The notes under the pieces: generated by a model
What the model saw: only the letters and a program-made list of their open reading frames with translations
What the model was told of the DNA's origin: nothing
Database searches by the model: none
Translations under genes and position numbers: made by a program
Assembly: GCA_938034165.1 (NCBI GenBank)
Contig: CALHKP010000073.1
Span: 1-31,690 of the forward strand
DNA length: 31,690 bases
Reading direction: 5' to 3'
Source of the DNA: an uncultured Clostridia bacterium
GTDB lineage: Bacteria > Bacillota > Clostridia > Peptostreptococcales > Anaerovoracaceae
Shown here: positions 1-6,327 of the stretch, piece after piece
How positions within the stretch are numbered: the stretch's first letter is position 1
Layout: each line of letters starts with the position of its first letter

Positions 1-81
1 TTGGGACATAATCAGTTTCGTTATACTAAGACAATATCACATTTGATACATATTGGAAAATATATATTAATCAAATAGGTG

Positions 82-109
82 TTTACATTCTGAATATTTG
101 TGTTATAAT
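82..109 (+). promoter_or_regulatory. Promoter of hbd
   Basis: A TTTACA -35 box (82-87) and a perfect TATAAT -10 box (104-109) are separated by 16 bp. A TG at 101-102 makes it an extended -10. Transcription would begin near 116, giving a leader of about 70 nt. Bases 1-81 hold no gene that I can support. Confidence 0.75.
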
Positions 110-186
110 GGAATAAACGCGATAAAGTTAATTTTTTAACAAGATATAATCGTTCGTTAATAGGTTTAACTAGGAGGTTATTACAA

Positions 187-1035
187 ATGAAAAAAATTGG
201 TGTATTAGGAACAGGCACAATGGGTGCTGGAATTATCCAGGTTCTTGCTCAGAATGGTTACGAAGTAGTACTTAGAGCTAGAAGACAGACATCTGTAGAT
301 AAGGGTCTTGCTACAATCGAAAAGAACCTTGACAAGATGATCAAAAGAGAAAAAATTACTGAAGCTGACAAGGCAGATATCATGAGCAGAATCCACGGTT
401 CTACAGACATCGAAATCGTAAAAGATGCTGACCTCATTATCGAAGCAGCTACAGAAGATATGGAAGCAAAGAAAGCTTTATTCGCAGAGCTTGATCAGCT
501 TGTAAAACCTGAAGCAATTTTAGCTACAAACACATCATCACTTTCAATTACTGAAATCGCAGCTGCTACAAACAGACCTGACAAAGTAATTGGAATGCAC
601 TTCTTCAACCCAGTTCCAGCAATGAAACTTGTAGAAGTAATCAAAGGCCTTGCTACTTCAGATGAAACTAAGGAAACTATCCTTGAATTAACTAAGGCTC
701 TGAAGAAGACTCCAGTAGAAGTTGCAGAAGCTCCTGGATTCGTAGTTAACAGAATTCTGATTCCATTAGTAAACGAAGGTATCGGAATCCTTGCTGACGG
801 AGTTGCTGATGTTGAAGGTATCGATACAGCAATGAAGCTTGGTGCTAACCACCCAATGGGACCTCTAGAATTAGGAGATCTTATCGGACTTGACGTTTGC
901 CTTGCTATCATGAACACTCTTTACACAGAATACGGTGATCCAAAATACAGACCACATGTACTTCTTAAGAAAATGGTTAGAGCAGGTAAGCTCGGAAGAA
1001 AAACTGGAATCGGTTTCTACGATTACAGCAAATAG
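187..1035 (+). CDS. hbd: 3-hydroxybutyryl-CoA dehydrogenase
   Basis: This 282-residue cytoplasmic enzyme reduces acetoacetyl-CoA to 3-hydroxybutyryl-CoA with NAD(P)H in the Clostridial butyrate pathway, or runs in reverse during oxidation. The N-terminal Rossmann nucleotide-binding loop GTGTMG is at residues 8-13. The substrate-domain signature HFFNPVP begins at the likely catalytic His138, and a C-terminal helical domain ends in GRKTGIGFYDY. The length matches the short single-function bacterial family rather than fused FadB. The start is set by an AGGAGG at 172-177, nine bases before ATG. It has its own promoter and terminator, so it is a single-gene unit; the usual partners crt, bcd and etfAB are not in this window. 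Confidence 0.95.
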   Translation: MKKIGVLGTGTMGAGIIQVLAQNGYEVVLRARRQTSVDKGLATIEKNLDKMIKREKITEADKADIMSRIHGSTDIEIVKDADLIIEAATEDMEAKKALFAELDQLVKPEAILATNTSSLSITEIAAATNRPDKVIGMHFFNPVPAMKLVEVIKGLATSDETKETILELTKALKKTPVEVAEAPGFVVNRILIPLVNEGIGILADGVADVEGIDTAMKLGANHPMGPLELGDLIGLDVCLAIMNTLYTEYGDPKYRPHVLLKKMVRAGKLGRKTGIGFYDYSK

Positions 1036-1060
1036 TTCCTACTATAACAAAAGAAATTCA

Positions 1061-1093
1061 CAAGACATCTTCTCCGGAAGGTGTCTTGTTTTT
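1061..1093 (+). terminator. Intrinsic terminator of hbd
   Basis: A 12-bp stem (1061-1072 with 1077-1088, one G-T pair) closes a four-base TCCG loop and is followed by a run of Ts. It ends the single-gene hbd transcript. Confidence 0.9.
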
Positions 1094-1104
1094 GTGTTAG
1101 CCTA

Positions 1105-1133
1105 TTGAGAAGAAAAAAATATTAGTATATAAT
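1105..1133 (+). promoter_or_regulatory. Promoter of the rho operon
   Basis: TTGAGA (1105-1110) and TATAAT (1128-1133) are separated by the ideal 17 bp. The predicted transcript starts near 1140, which leaves about 55-65 nt before the rho start codon. Confidence 0.7.
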
Positions 1134-1152
1134 TAATTGATTAGAGATAAAT

Positions 1153-1206
1153 ATGGAGATTAGAGAAAGGATGGACTTTGTCCGCGTGGAGATATGGAAA
1201 AGATGA
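1153..1206 (+). CDS. Possible 17-residue leader peptide overlapping rho start
   Basis: ATG at 1153 opens a 17-codon frame that lies wholly inside the predicted rho leader. Its TGA stop (1204-1206) overlaps the second in-frame rho ATG (1203-1205) as ATGA. A second in-frame ATG at 1171 sits directly behind an AGAAAGG stretch. The arrangement would fit translational coupling or leader-peptide control of rho, but ribosome binding is weak and chance cannot be excluded. Confidence 0.25.
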   Translation: MEIRERMDFVRVEIWKR

Positions 1207-2426
1207 GTAACGAAAAAAACAGTCTTGATACTGAAAGAAATATTAATGAGGAGCGCGAAGAGAAGGTGAAGACAACAGGGCTTACCAAGGAGGAACGTGA
1301 TGCGAGACCCAGACCTGAGGTTGAAGGGATTCTTGAACGTGCAGAGGGCGGTTTCGGTTTCCTTAGATTTAACAACTTTTTGACAAGTGAAAAGGATATA
1401 TATGTTTCACCTGCCCAGATAAGAAGGTTCAATCTTAAGACGGGTGACAAGGTGCAAGGTGTTTCGAGACTTCCAAACGAGGGAGAAAGGTTCGGAGCAC
1501 TTCTTTATGTGAATACAGTTAACGGAGAGGAACCGGGAGCTGCCATAAGACGACCTGATTTTGATGATTTGACGCCGATTTTTCCAAGGGAAAGACTGAA
1601 GCTTGAGGGAGAACCAAAGGACCTTGCCACAAGACTTATTGACCTTGTTGCGCCTATCGGAAAGGGTCAGAGGGGTCTTATAGTTGCACCGCCAAAGGCG
1701 GGAAAAACTACTTTGCTCAAGAAAATTGCAAACAGAATAGAAGAAAAGCATCCTGAAGTGGAGCTGATTGTGCTTCTTATAGATGAGAGACCGGAAGAAG
1801 TAACGGACATGAAGAGATCACTTTCCAGCGGGGAGGTTATTTACTCTACTTTTGATGAGCTGCCTCAGCATCATGCGAAGGTTGCTGAGATGGTTCTTGC
1901 CCGTGCCCAGAGACTTGCGGAACACGGTAAGGACGTAGTGATTTTGCTTGATAGTATTACCCGACTTGCCAGAGCCTATAACTTGGTGGTTCCAAATTCC
2001 GGAAAAACCCTTTCCGGAGGACTTGACCCGGGGGCTCTTCATAGACCGAAAAAATTCTTTGGTGCGGCGAGAAATCTCGAAGAAGGTGGAAGCATCACAA
2101 TTCTGGCGACTGCTCTTGTGGAAACAGGAAGCCGTATGGACGATGTTATATTTGAGGAGTTTAAGGGTACAGGTAATATGGAGCTGCATCTTGACAGAAA
2201 GCTATCCGAAAAGAGAATCTTCCCGGCAATTGATTTGAACAAATCCGGTACGAGAAGAGAGGATTTGCTTATGAGCCAGGATGAAATGGAGGCTATTTGG
2301 GCAATGCGAAAGGCATTTGCTAACAGACCTACGCAGGAAGTTACCGAAGATATAATTGATAATTTGGTGCATACTGCAAGCAACAAAGATTTTATAAAAG
2401 TGATTAAGAGACAGTTGATGAACTGA
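1194..2426 (+). CDS. rho: Transcription termination factor Rho
   Basis: This is the hexameric RNA-dependent ATPase/helicase that ends transcripts. It has 410 residues from ATG 1194 or 407 from ATG 1203. GGAG at 1188-1191 is only 2 bases from the first ATG and 11 from the second, so the start is uncertain and 1203 is at least as likely. The cold-shock RNA-binding fold is visible as GGFGFLR...DIYVSPAQIRRFNL. The Walker A loop PPKAGKTT is near residue 167, Walker B is VVILLDSITRLARAY, and the R-loop region is GGLDPGALHRPKKFFGAARN. The usual N-terminal Rho_N helical subdomain is not recognisable; a short charged stretch (about residues 4-38) takes its place. It is first gene of an operon with the DUF1385 protein and prmC. 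Confidence 0.95.
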   Translation: MEKMSNEKNSLDTERNINEEREEKVKTTGLTKEERDARPRPEVEGILERAEGGFGFLRFNNFLTSEKDIYVSPAQIRRFNLKTGDKVQGVSRLPNEGERFGALLYVNTVNGEEPGAAIRRPDFDDLTPIFPRERLKLEGEPKDLATRLIDLVAPIGKGQRGLIVAPPKAGKTTLLKKIANRIEEKHPEVELIVLLIDERPEEVTDMKRSLSSGEVIYSTFDELPQHHAKVAEMVLARAQRLAEHGKDVVILLDSITRLARAYNLVVPNSGKTLSGGLDPGALHRPKKFFGAARNLEEGGSITILATALVETGSRMDDVIFEEFKGTGNMELHLDRKLSEKRIFPAIDLNKSGTRREDLLMSQDEMEAIWAMRKAFANRPTQEVTEDIIDNLVHTASNKDFIKVIKRQLMN

Positions 2427-2440
2427 TAACAAGGGGAACA

Positions 2441-3454
2441 ATGGATTTAAGTAAGATTTTTTTGAAAGACGCATGTCCGACATCTATCGGTGGGCAGGCG
2501 GTTATGGAAGGCGTAATGATGCGCGGTCCTGAGCGTACTGCCATTGCACTTAGACTGGAAGACGGCAGAATTCACATAAAGACAGAGCCTAACAAGAAGA
2601 GTGGCAAATTTGCCAAAATGCCTATAATCCGCGGCGTATTTGCGTTTATAGGTTCTATGGTTGTAGGTATGAAAGCGCTGCTTTACTCAGCAGATGTGCT
2701 GGAGGCCAATATGGACTACGAAGACGAGGAGCCGGGCAAGTTTGAGCAATGGGCAACAAAGCAATTCGGTGACAAGTTCGTATGGAATATGATGATATAC
2801 CTTTCGGTGGTTTTTGCACTGGTGATGACGGTGGGAATATTTATTTTGCTTCCGACTTTTGCCGTTAACTGGCTATCAATGTTTACTGACAGTCACATAC
2901 TGCTGAACTTGGCAGAAGGAATTTTGAGAATCGCTATTTTTATCATATATGTGGCGGCTATAAGCAAAATGAAAGACATAAAGAGGGTTTTCCAATATCA
3001 CGGTGCTGAGCACAAGACTATTCACTGTTTCGAAAACGGCCTTGAACTGACACCGGAAAATGCGGATCAGTTCTATACTCTTCACCCAAGATGTGGAACA
3101 AGCTTTCTGATGTTTGTAATGGTAATCAGTTTGATTTTGTTCTCGCTGTGCGGGTGGCCGGGCATCTGGATGAGACTTCTTTCGAGAATTCTTCTGATTC
3201 CTGTGGTTGCAGGTCTTTCTTACGAGCTTTTGAAGGTCGCAGGAAGATCTGATAATGGGGTTGTAAAGGCTCTCAGTCTGCCGGGGATTTATCTGCAGAA
3301 GCTGACAACCAAGAATCCGTCTCTCGACCAGCTGGAGATTGCTATTGCTTCGATGAAGGCTGTTTTGGTTGATGAGGACGCGCCATATATCGAAGGGATA
3401 TGCGACAAAGACGCGAACCTTCTTGAAACTGTGGAGATTTCAAGAAAGAATTAA
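2441..3454 (+). CDS. DUF1385 / YqhQ-family membrane protein
   Basis: This 337-residue protein begins with the family hallmark GGQAVMEGVMMRGPE (about residues 17-31). Hydrophobic segments follow: one near residues 63-80, two around 110-165 and a strong pair near 215-262. Between them lies the conserved HGAEHKTIHCFE block and an HPRCGTSF motif, whose His, Glu and Cys residues could bind a metal. The family is widespread in Clostridia and Bacilli beside rho, prmC and prfA, but its biochemical role is not known to me. The ribosome site AAGGGGA lies a few bases before ATG. It starts 14 bp after rho and ends 18 bp before prmC, so it is cotranscribed with both. Confidence 0.9.
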   Translation: MDLSKIFLKDACPTSIGGQAVMEGVMMRGPERTAIALRLEDGRIHIKTEPNKKSGKFAKMPIIRGVFAFIGSMVVGMKALLYSADVLEANMDYEDEEPGKFEQWATKQFGDKFVWNMMIYLSVVFALVMTVGIFILLPTFAVNWLSMFTDSHILLNLAEGILRIAIFIIYVAAISKMKDIKRVFQYHGAEHKTIHCFENGLELTPENADQFYTLHPRCGTSFLMFVMVISLILFSLCGWPGIWMRLLSRILLIPVVAGLSYELLKVAGRSDNGVVKALSLPGIYLQKLTTKNPSLDQLEIAIASMKAVLVDEDAPYIEGICDKDANLLETVEISRKN

Positions 3455-3472
3455 TATAAATCGGAGGAAAAA

Positions 3473-4396
3473 ATGAGTCTTTCAGTTAAAGAAATTTTAT
3501 CTATCGGGAAGAGGCAGTTGGAGGAAAACGGCGTTTTGGACGCTGACATAGACAGCAAAACTCTTTACTGTTTTATGATGAATATAGAAAGAAGCAGGCT
3601 GATTCTGGAATATCAGAATATTCTTCAGGACGGGCTTTGCGATGATTATTTTGCGCTTCTTGACAGAAGAAGTGCCGGTGAGCCTATCCAATACATAATG
3701 GGCTCCCAGGAGTTTATGGGTCTTGATTTCAAGGTGGATGAGAATGTGCTTATTCCGAGACAGGATACTGAGACGCTGGTTGAGGATGTGATTTCTGTGC
3801 TGAAGGAACATACTCTCAGAGGCGAACCTGTTGAAGTGCCTAAGATGAAGGAACCTGAATGTCTGGATCTTTGCTGCGGAAGCGGTGCAATCGGAGTTTC
3901 TCTGGCAAAGCTCTGTTCACCAATCAAAGTAACTTGTACCGATGTGAGCAGCGGCGCTCTTGGCATTGCAAAGGAAAATGCACAAAAGAATCAGGTTTCC
4001 AAGAGTATGAGTTTTGAATGCGGTGATATGTTCGGGCCGTTTAAGGGTAGATTAAAAAACAGGAAGTTTGATATTATCGTTACGAATCCGCCGTATATTA
4101 AAACGGATGTTATACCGACGCTTCAGCGTGAGGTCAAGGATCACGAACCTCTGCAGGCGTTGGATGGCGGAGCTGACGGGCTGGACTTTTACAGGCGGAT
4201 TGTAGAGGAAGCTCCGAACCACTTGAAAAAGGGTGGAATTCTGATGATGGAAATAGGGCATGACCAGATGGCGGACTGCCTAAAAATGTTAGAAGAAAAC
4301 GGTAGCTATACACAGATAAAAGGTCTCAAAGATTTGGCAGGCAGAGACAGAATCGTATTTTGCACACTTGACCCTGAACTGAAAAAGAAAAGGTAA
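3473..4396 (+). CDS. prmC: Release factor glutamine methyltransferase PrmC
   Basis: PrmC uses S-adenosylmethionine to methylate the GGQ glutamine of peptide release factors, which raises termination efficiency. It has 307 residues: an N-terminal helical domain (about 1-75), then a Rossmann methyltransferase domain with SAM motif I DLCCGSGAIGVS (near 130) and the amide-binding NPPY motif at 205-208. The segment DGGADGLDFYRRI is typical of the family. GGAGG lies five bases before ATG. In many Firmicutes prfA adjoins this gene; here neither prfA nor rpmE is in the operon, and a non-coding gap follows. Confidence 0.95.
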   Translation: MSLSVKEILSIGKRQLEENGVLDADIDSKTLYCFMMNIERSRLILEYQNILQDGLCDDYFALLDRRSAGEPIQYIMGSQEFMGLDFKVDENVLIPRQDTETLVEDVISVLKEHTLRGEPVEVPKMKEPECLDLCCGSGAIGVSLAKLCSPIKVTCTDVSSGALGIAKENAQKNQVSKSMSFECGDMFGPFKGRLKNRKFDIIVTNPPYIKTDVIPTLQREVKDHEPLQALDGGADGLDFYRRIVEEAPNHLKKGGILMMEIGHDQMADCLKMLEENGSYTQIKGLKDLAGRDRIVFCTLDPELKKKR

Positions 4397-4444
4397 GGGG
4401 TATTGCTCCTTAATAATGACCGCTTAAATATTTTGGAAATGAAA

Positions 4445-4477
4445 AGACCCAAAACGATTTGAAATCGCTTCGGGTCT
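4445..4477 (+). repeat. Hairpin after prmC without a U-tract on the plus strand
   Basis: AGACCC (4445-4450) pairs with GGGTCT (4472-4477), and CGATT with AATCG pair inside it. On the plus strand AATAGC follows, so it is a poor intrinsic terminator for the rho operon. On the minus strand the stem is followed by TTTTC, so it could stop antisense transcription from the right. It may also act as a 3'-end stabiliser after Rho-dependent termination. Confidence 0.5.
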
Positions 4478-4683
4478 AATAGCATATGATAAAGAACTAA
4501 GAACAAAATGAAGTAAAAGTTGTTAGATATATAATACCACAAGAAAACGGTGTGTTGCAATAATATTGGGAAAATTTAATGTATTAAAAATATTAAAGCG
4601 ATTTATCTTTTGTTCCGGGAAACTTTGGGGGAAAACAGGGAAGAAAAAATGTCTATTTTGATGAGTTTTTTGATTGAAACCGC
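4478..4683. other. AT-rich gap with no supported gene
   Basis: Roughly 200 bp of AT-rich sequence lies between the post-prmC hairpin and the rplM promoter. Only short frames without convincing ribosome sites or recognisable products are present. I see no RNA gene or repeat in it. Confidence 0.6.
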
Positions 4684-4712
4684 TTGCAATTACATGCTTT
4701 GTCAAGTATAAT
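4684..4712 (+). promoter_or_regulatory. Promoter of rplM-rpsI
   Basis: TTGCAA (4684-4689) and a perfect TATAAT (4707-4712) are separated by 17 bp. Transcription would begin near 4719, giving an unusually long leader of about 157 nt. Confidence 0.75.
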
Positions 4713-4718
4713 ATTAAC

Positions 4719-4875
4719 GCTATGCACTATTTGTGCTGTTAGCAGGCAGGATGGGAATCCGTCCGGTACCTGCAAACTAAAGTTATTTTTAGTAATGCCG
4801 AAACAAATCGATAGATTCCAGTAGGCAGAGCCGAAAAAGATTCGAGGAATCCCAGTAGGTAGAAAGGAAAAGAAA
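4719..4875 (+). promoter_or_regulatory. Structured leader of rplM-rpsI, possible ribosomal-protein autoregulatory element
   Basis: The leader can fold into a hairpin closed by GCAGG (4742-4746) with CCTGC (4769-4773). A second stem pairs GATTCC (4814-4819) with GGAATC (4846-4851). A 12-base direct repeat, CCAGTAGGYAGA, occurs at 4818-4829 and 4852-4863. The second copy abuts the ribosome site AAAGGA, and the first lies in the loop of the second stem. Firmicute rplM genes often carry an L13 leader RNA bound by the ribosomal protein. Position and structure fit that class, but I cannot confirm the family consensus by eye. Confidence 0.5.
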
Positions 4876-5304
4876 ATGAAATCATTTATTGCAAAACCTG
4901 CAGAAGTAGAACGTAAATGGTACGTTGTAGATGCAGAAGGCAAAACTCTTGGAAGACTGGCTTCAGAAATCGCTACAGTTCTAAGAGGAAAGAACAAGCC
5001 AATTTATACACCTCACGTTGACTGTGGAGATTATGTAATCGTAATCAATGCAGAAAAGGTTGAAGTAACAGGCAAAAAGAGAAAAGAAAAGATCTATAAG
5101 AGACATACTGGATACCCAGGTGGACTTAGAGAAACAACATTTGAAAAGCTGCAGGCTAAGAAACCTGAAGAAATCATCAAGCACGCAGTTAAAGGCATGC
5201 TTCCTGATGGAAAGCTTGGAAGACAGATGTTTAAGAAGTTAAAGGTTTATGCAGGTCCTGAACATGCACATGCAGCTCAGAAACCGGAAACTTTGGAATT
5301 TTAG
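4876..5304 (+). CDS. rplM: 50S ribosomal protein L13
   Basis: L13 is a 142-residue primary-binding protein of the large ribosomal subunit. The typical start KSFIAKPAEVERKWYVVDA, the central DYVIVINAEKVEVTGKK strand region and the VKGMLPDGKLGR motif are all present at the expected length. The start follows AAAGGA by six bases. It is paired with rpsI 19 bp downstream, the order conserved in most bacteria, and is probably controlled through the structured leader upstream. Confidence 0.98.
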   Translation: MKSFIAKPAEVERKWYVVDAEGKTLGRLASEIATVLRGKNKPIYTPHVDCGDYVIVINAEKVEVTGKKRKEKIYKRHTGYPGGLRETTFEKLQAKKPEEIIKHAVKGMLPDGKLGRQMFKKLKVYAGPEHAHAAQKPETLEF

Positions 5305-5323
5305 GGAAAGGGAGGAATAGACA

Positions 5324-5719
5324 ATGGCAAAAATGCAGTATCAAGGAACAGGCAGAAGAAAACATTCAGTTGCTAGAGTTAGATTAATCCCTGGAACTGG
5401 AAAAATCACTGTAAACAAGAAAGATTTAGAAGATTACTTCGGAATGGAAATCGTTAAGAGAGAGGTTAGAAGACCTTTCGAAGTTGCAGGATGCGAAGGC
5501 AAATTCGACGTTATCGCAACTGTAAACGGTGGCGGATTCACAGGTCAGGCTGGTGCACTTAGACACGGTATCTCAAGAGCACTTTGCGTAGCTGATAAGG
5601 AAGCTTTCAGAGCTCCACTTAAGGCTGCTGGATTCTTAACAAGAGACCCAAGAATGAAGGAAAGAAAGAAGTACGGTCTGAAAAAGGCAAGAAGAGCATC
5701 ACAGTTCTCAAAGCGTTAA
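5324..5719 (+). CDS. rpsI: 30S ribosomal protein S9
   Basis: S9 is a 131-residue small-subunit protein whose basic tail reaches the P-site tRNA. The N-terminal GTGRRKHSVARVRLIPG, the central GGGFTGQAGALRHGISRAL signature and the terminal KKARRASQFSKR are all intact. The final Arg is the residue that contacts tRNA in characterised ribosomes. GGGAGG lies shortly before ATG. It is the second and last gene of the L13-S9 unit. Confidence 0.98.
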   Translation: MAKMQYQGTGRRKHSVARVRLIPGTGKITVNKKDLEDYFGMEIVKREVRRPFEVAGCEGKFDVIATVNGGGFTGQAGALRHGISRALCVADKEAFRAPLKAAGFLTRDPRMKERKKYGLKKARRASQFSKR

Positions 5720-5752
5720 TCAACCGCTTCGGAAATTTTTCAAAAGCATTAC

Positions 5753-5788
5753 AAACCCTGAGAAAACTTACGTTTTTTCGGGGTTTTC
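5753..5788 (+). terminator. Intrinsic terminator of rplM-rpsI
   Basis: A 15-bp stem pairs 5753-5767 with 5772-5786 around a TTAC loop, with two G-T pairs. Its right arm ends in GGGGTTTT, which supplies a short U-run. This is one of the strongest hairpins in the window. Confidence 0.85.
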
Positions 5789-5818
5789 GTATAGTTGGGG
5801 AATTTTGGTACTAGAGAG

Positions 5819-5856
5819 TCAAACTTATTTAAGTAATATGTTATAAACAAGTTTGA
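5819..5856. repeat. Imperfect inverted repeat upstream of the riboswitch promoter
   Basis: TCAAACTT (5819-5826) is the reverse complement of AAGTTTGA (5849-5856). An inner TTTA/TAAA pair follows one mismatch. It lies about 60 bp upstream of the next -35 box, so it could be a regulator site; no T-run supports a terminator. Confidence 0.35.
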
Positions 5857-5917
5857 ACGGATGCCATGAGAATATATGAAAAAAATTTGCCTGCAATGTG
5901 ATGACTTGAAAAAAATC

Positions 5918-5946
5918 TTGTAAAAGTGTAAAAATTTTGGTATAAT
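5918..5946 (+). promoter_or_regulatory. Promoter of the riboswitch-controlled surface protein
   Basis: TTGTAA (5918-5923) and perfect TATAAT (5941-5946) are separated by 17 bp, with TGG directly before the -10 as an extended element. Transcription would start near 5953, just before the riboswitch. Confidence 0.75.
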
Positions 5947-5966
5947 ACTTTGTTAGTTGAATATAT

Positions 5967-6140
5967 GTTTTGCGTTCTCCCTATGGGTTTAGGGAGCTAA
6001 GATGGAAGCAGGTTAGAGTCCTGCACGGTCCCGCCACTGTAATCGATTGATTAGCATCACAGCACAGGCTGCCCACCGGAAACGGGAAGGGCGATGCAAA
6101 TTGTTAAGTCGTAAGTCAGGAAACATGCGTGAAGCGAAAC
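5967..6140 (+). promoter_or_regulatory. Cobalamin (B12) riboswitch aptamer
   Basis: The core signature GCACGGTCCCGCCACTGTAA is at 6023-6042, and the B12 box AGTCAGGAAACATGC is at 6114-6128. The closing P1 helix pairs GTTTTG (5967-5972) with CGAAAC (6135-6140). Hairpins CTCCCT/AGGGAG (5977-5996) and GCAGG/CCTGC (6008-6024) are present. This is the classic adenosylcobalamin-type aptamer, normally lowering expression of the downstream gene when cobalamin is plentiful. It precedes one gene, the large surface protein at 6328. Confidence 0.93.
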
Positions 6141-6183
6141 TTTTCTGGCGGAGGATCAGTAAAAAGACAGAGTTGCAATATAC

Positions 6184-6212
6184 GGGCTGCATTTTTGTGC
6201 GGCTCTTTTTTT
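6184..6212 (+). terminator. Riboswitch expression-platform terminator
   Basis: GGGCTGCA (6184-6191) pairs with TGCGGCTC (6198-6205) around TTTTTG, followed by seven Ts. It lies 44 nt after the aptamer and before the gene it guards. This indicates transcription-termination control: high cobalamin would favour termination. I could not assign the competing antiterminator with confidence. Confidence 0.8.
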
Positions 6213-6327
6213 ATGTTTTTTTACGGGTTTCTTGTTCTGCGTCGGGGTAAATGACAGTATTACAGCAGGTCGCCGGAAACGGATTTCAGACAAAAGTTAT
6301 TTTTTACTTTGAAGAAAGGAAATAGAA

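Noticed and set aside
495..917. A 140-residue minus-strand frame
   Set aside because: It is fully antisense to hbd, a well-identified gene, with shadow-type composition rich in Ser and Ile.
4649..4711. A 20-residue frame before rplM
   Set aside because: It overlaps the rplM promoter, ends in the -10 box, and has only a weak ribosome site.
6047..6250. A 67-residue open frame on the plus strand
   Set aside because: It lies inside the cobalamin aptamer and terminator, whose RNA structure explains the sequence, and it has no ribosome site.
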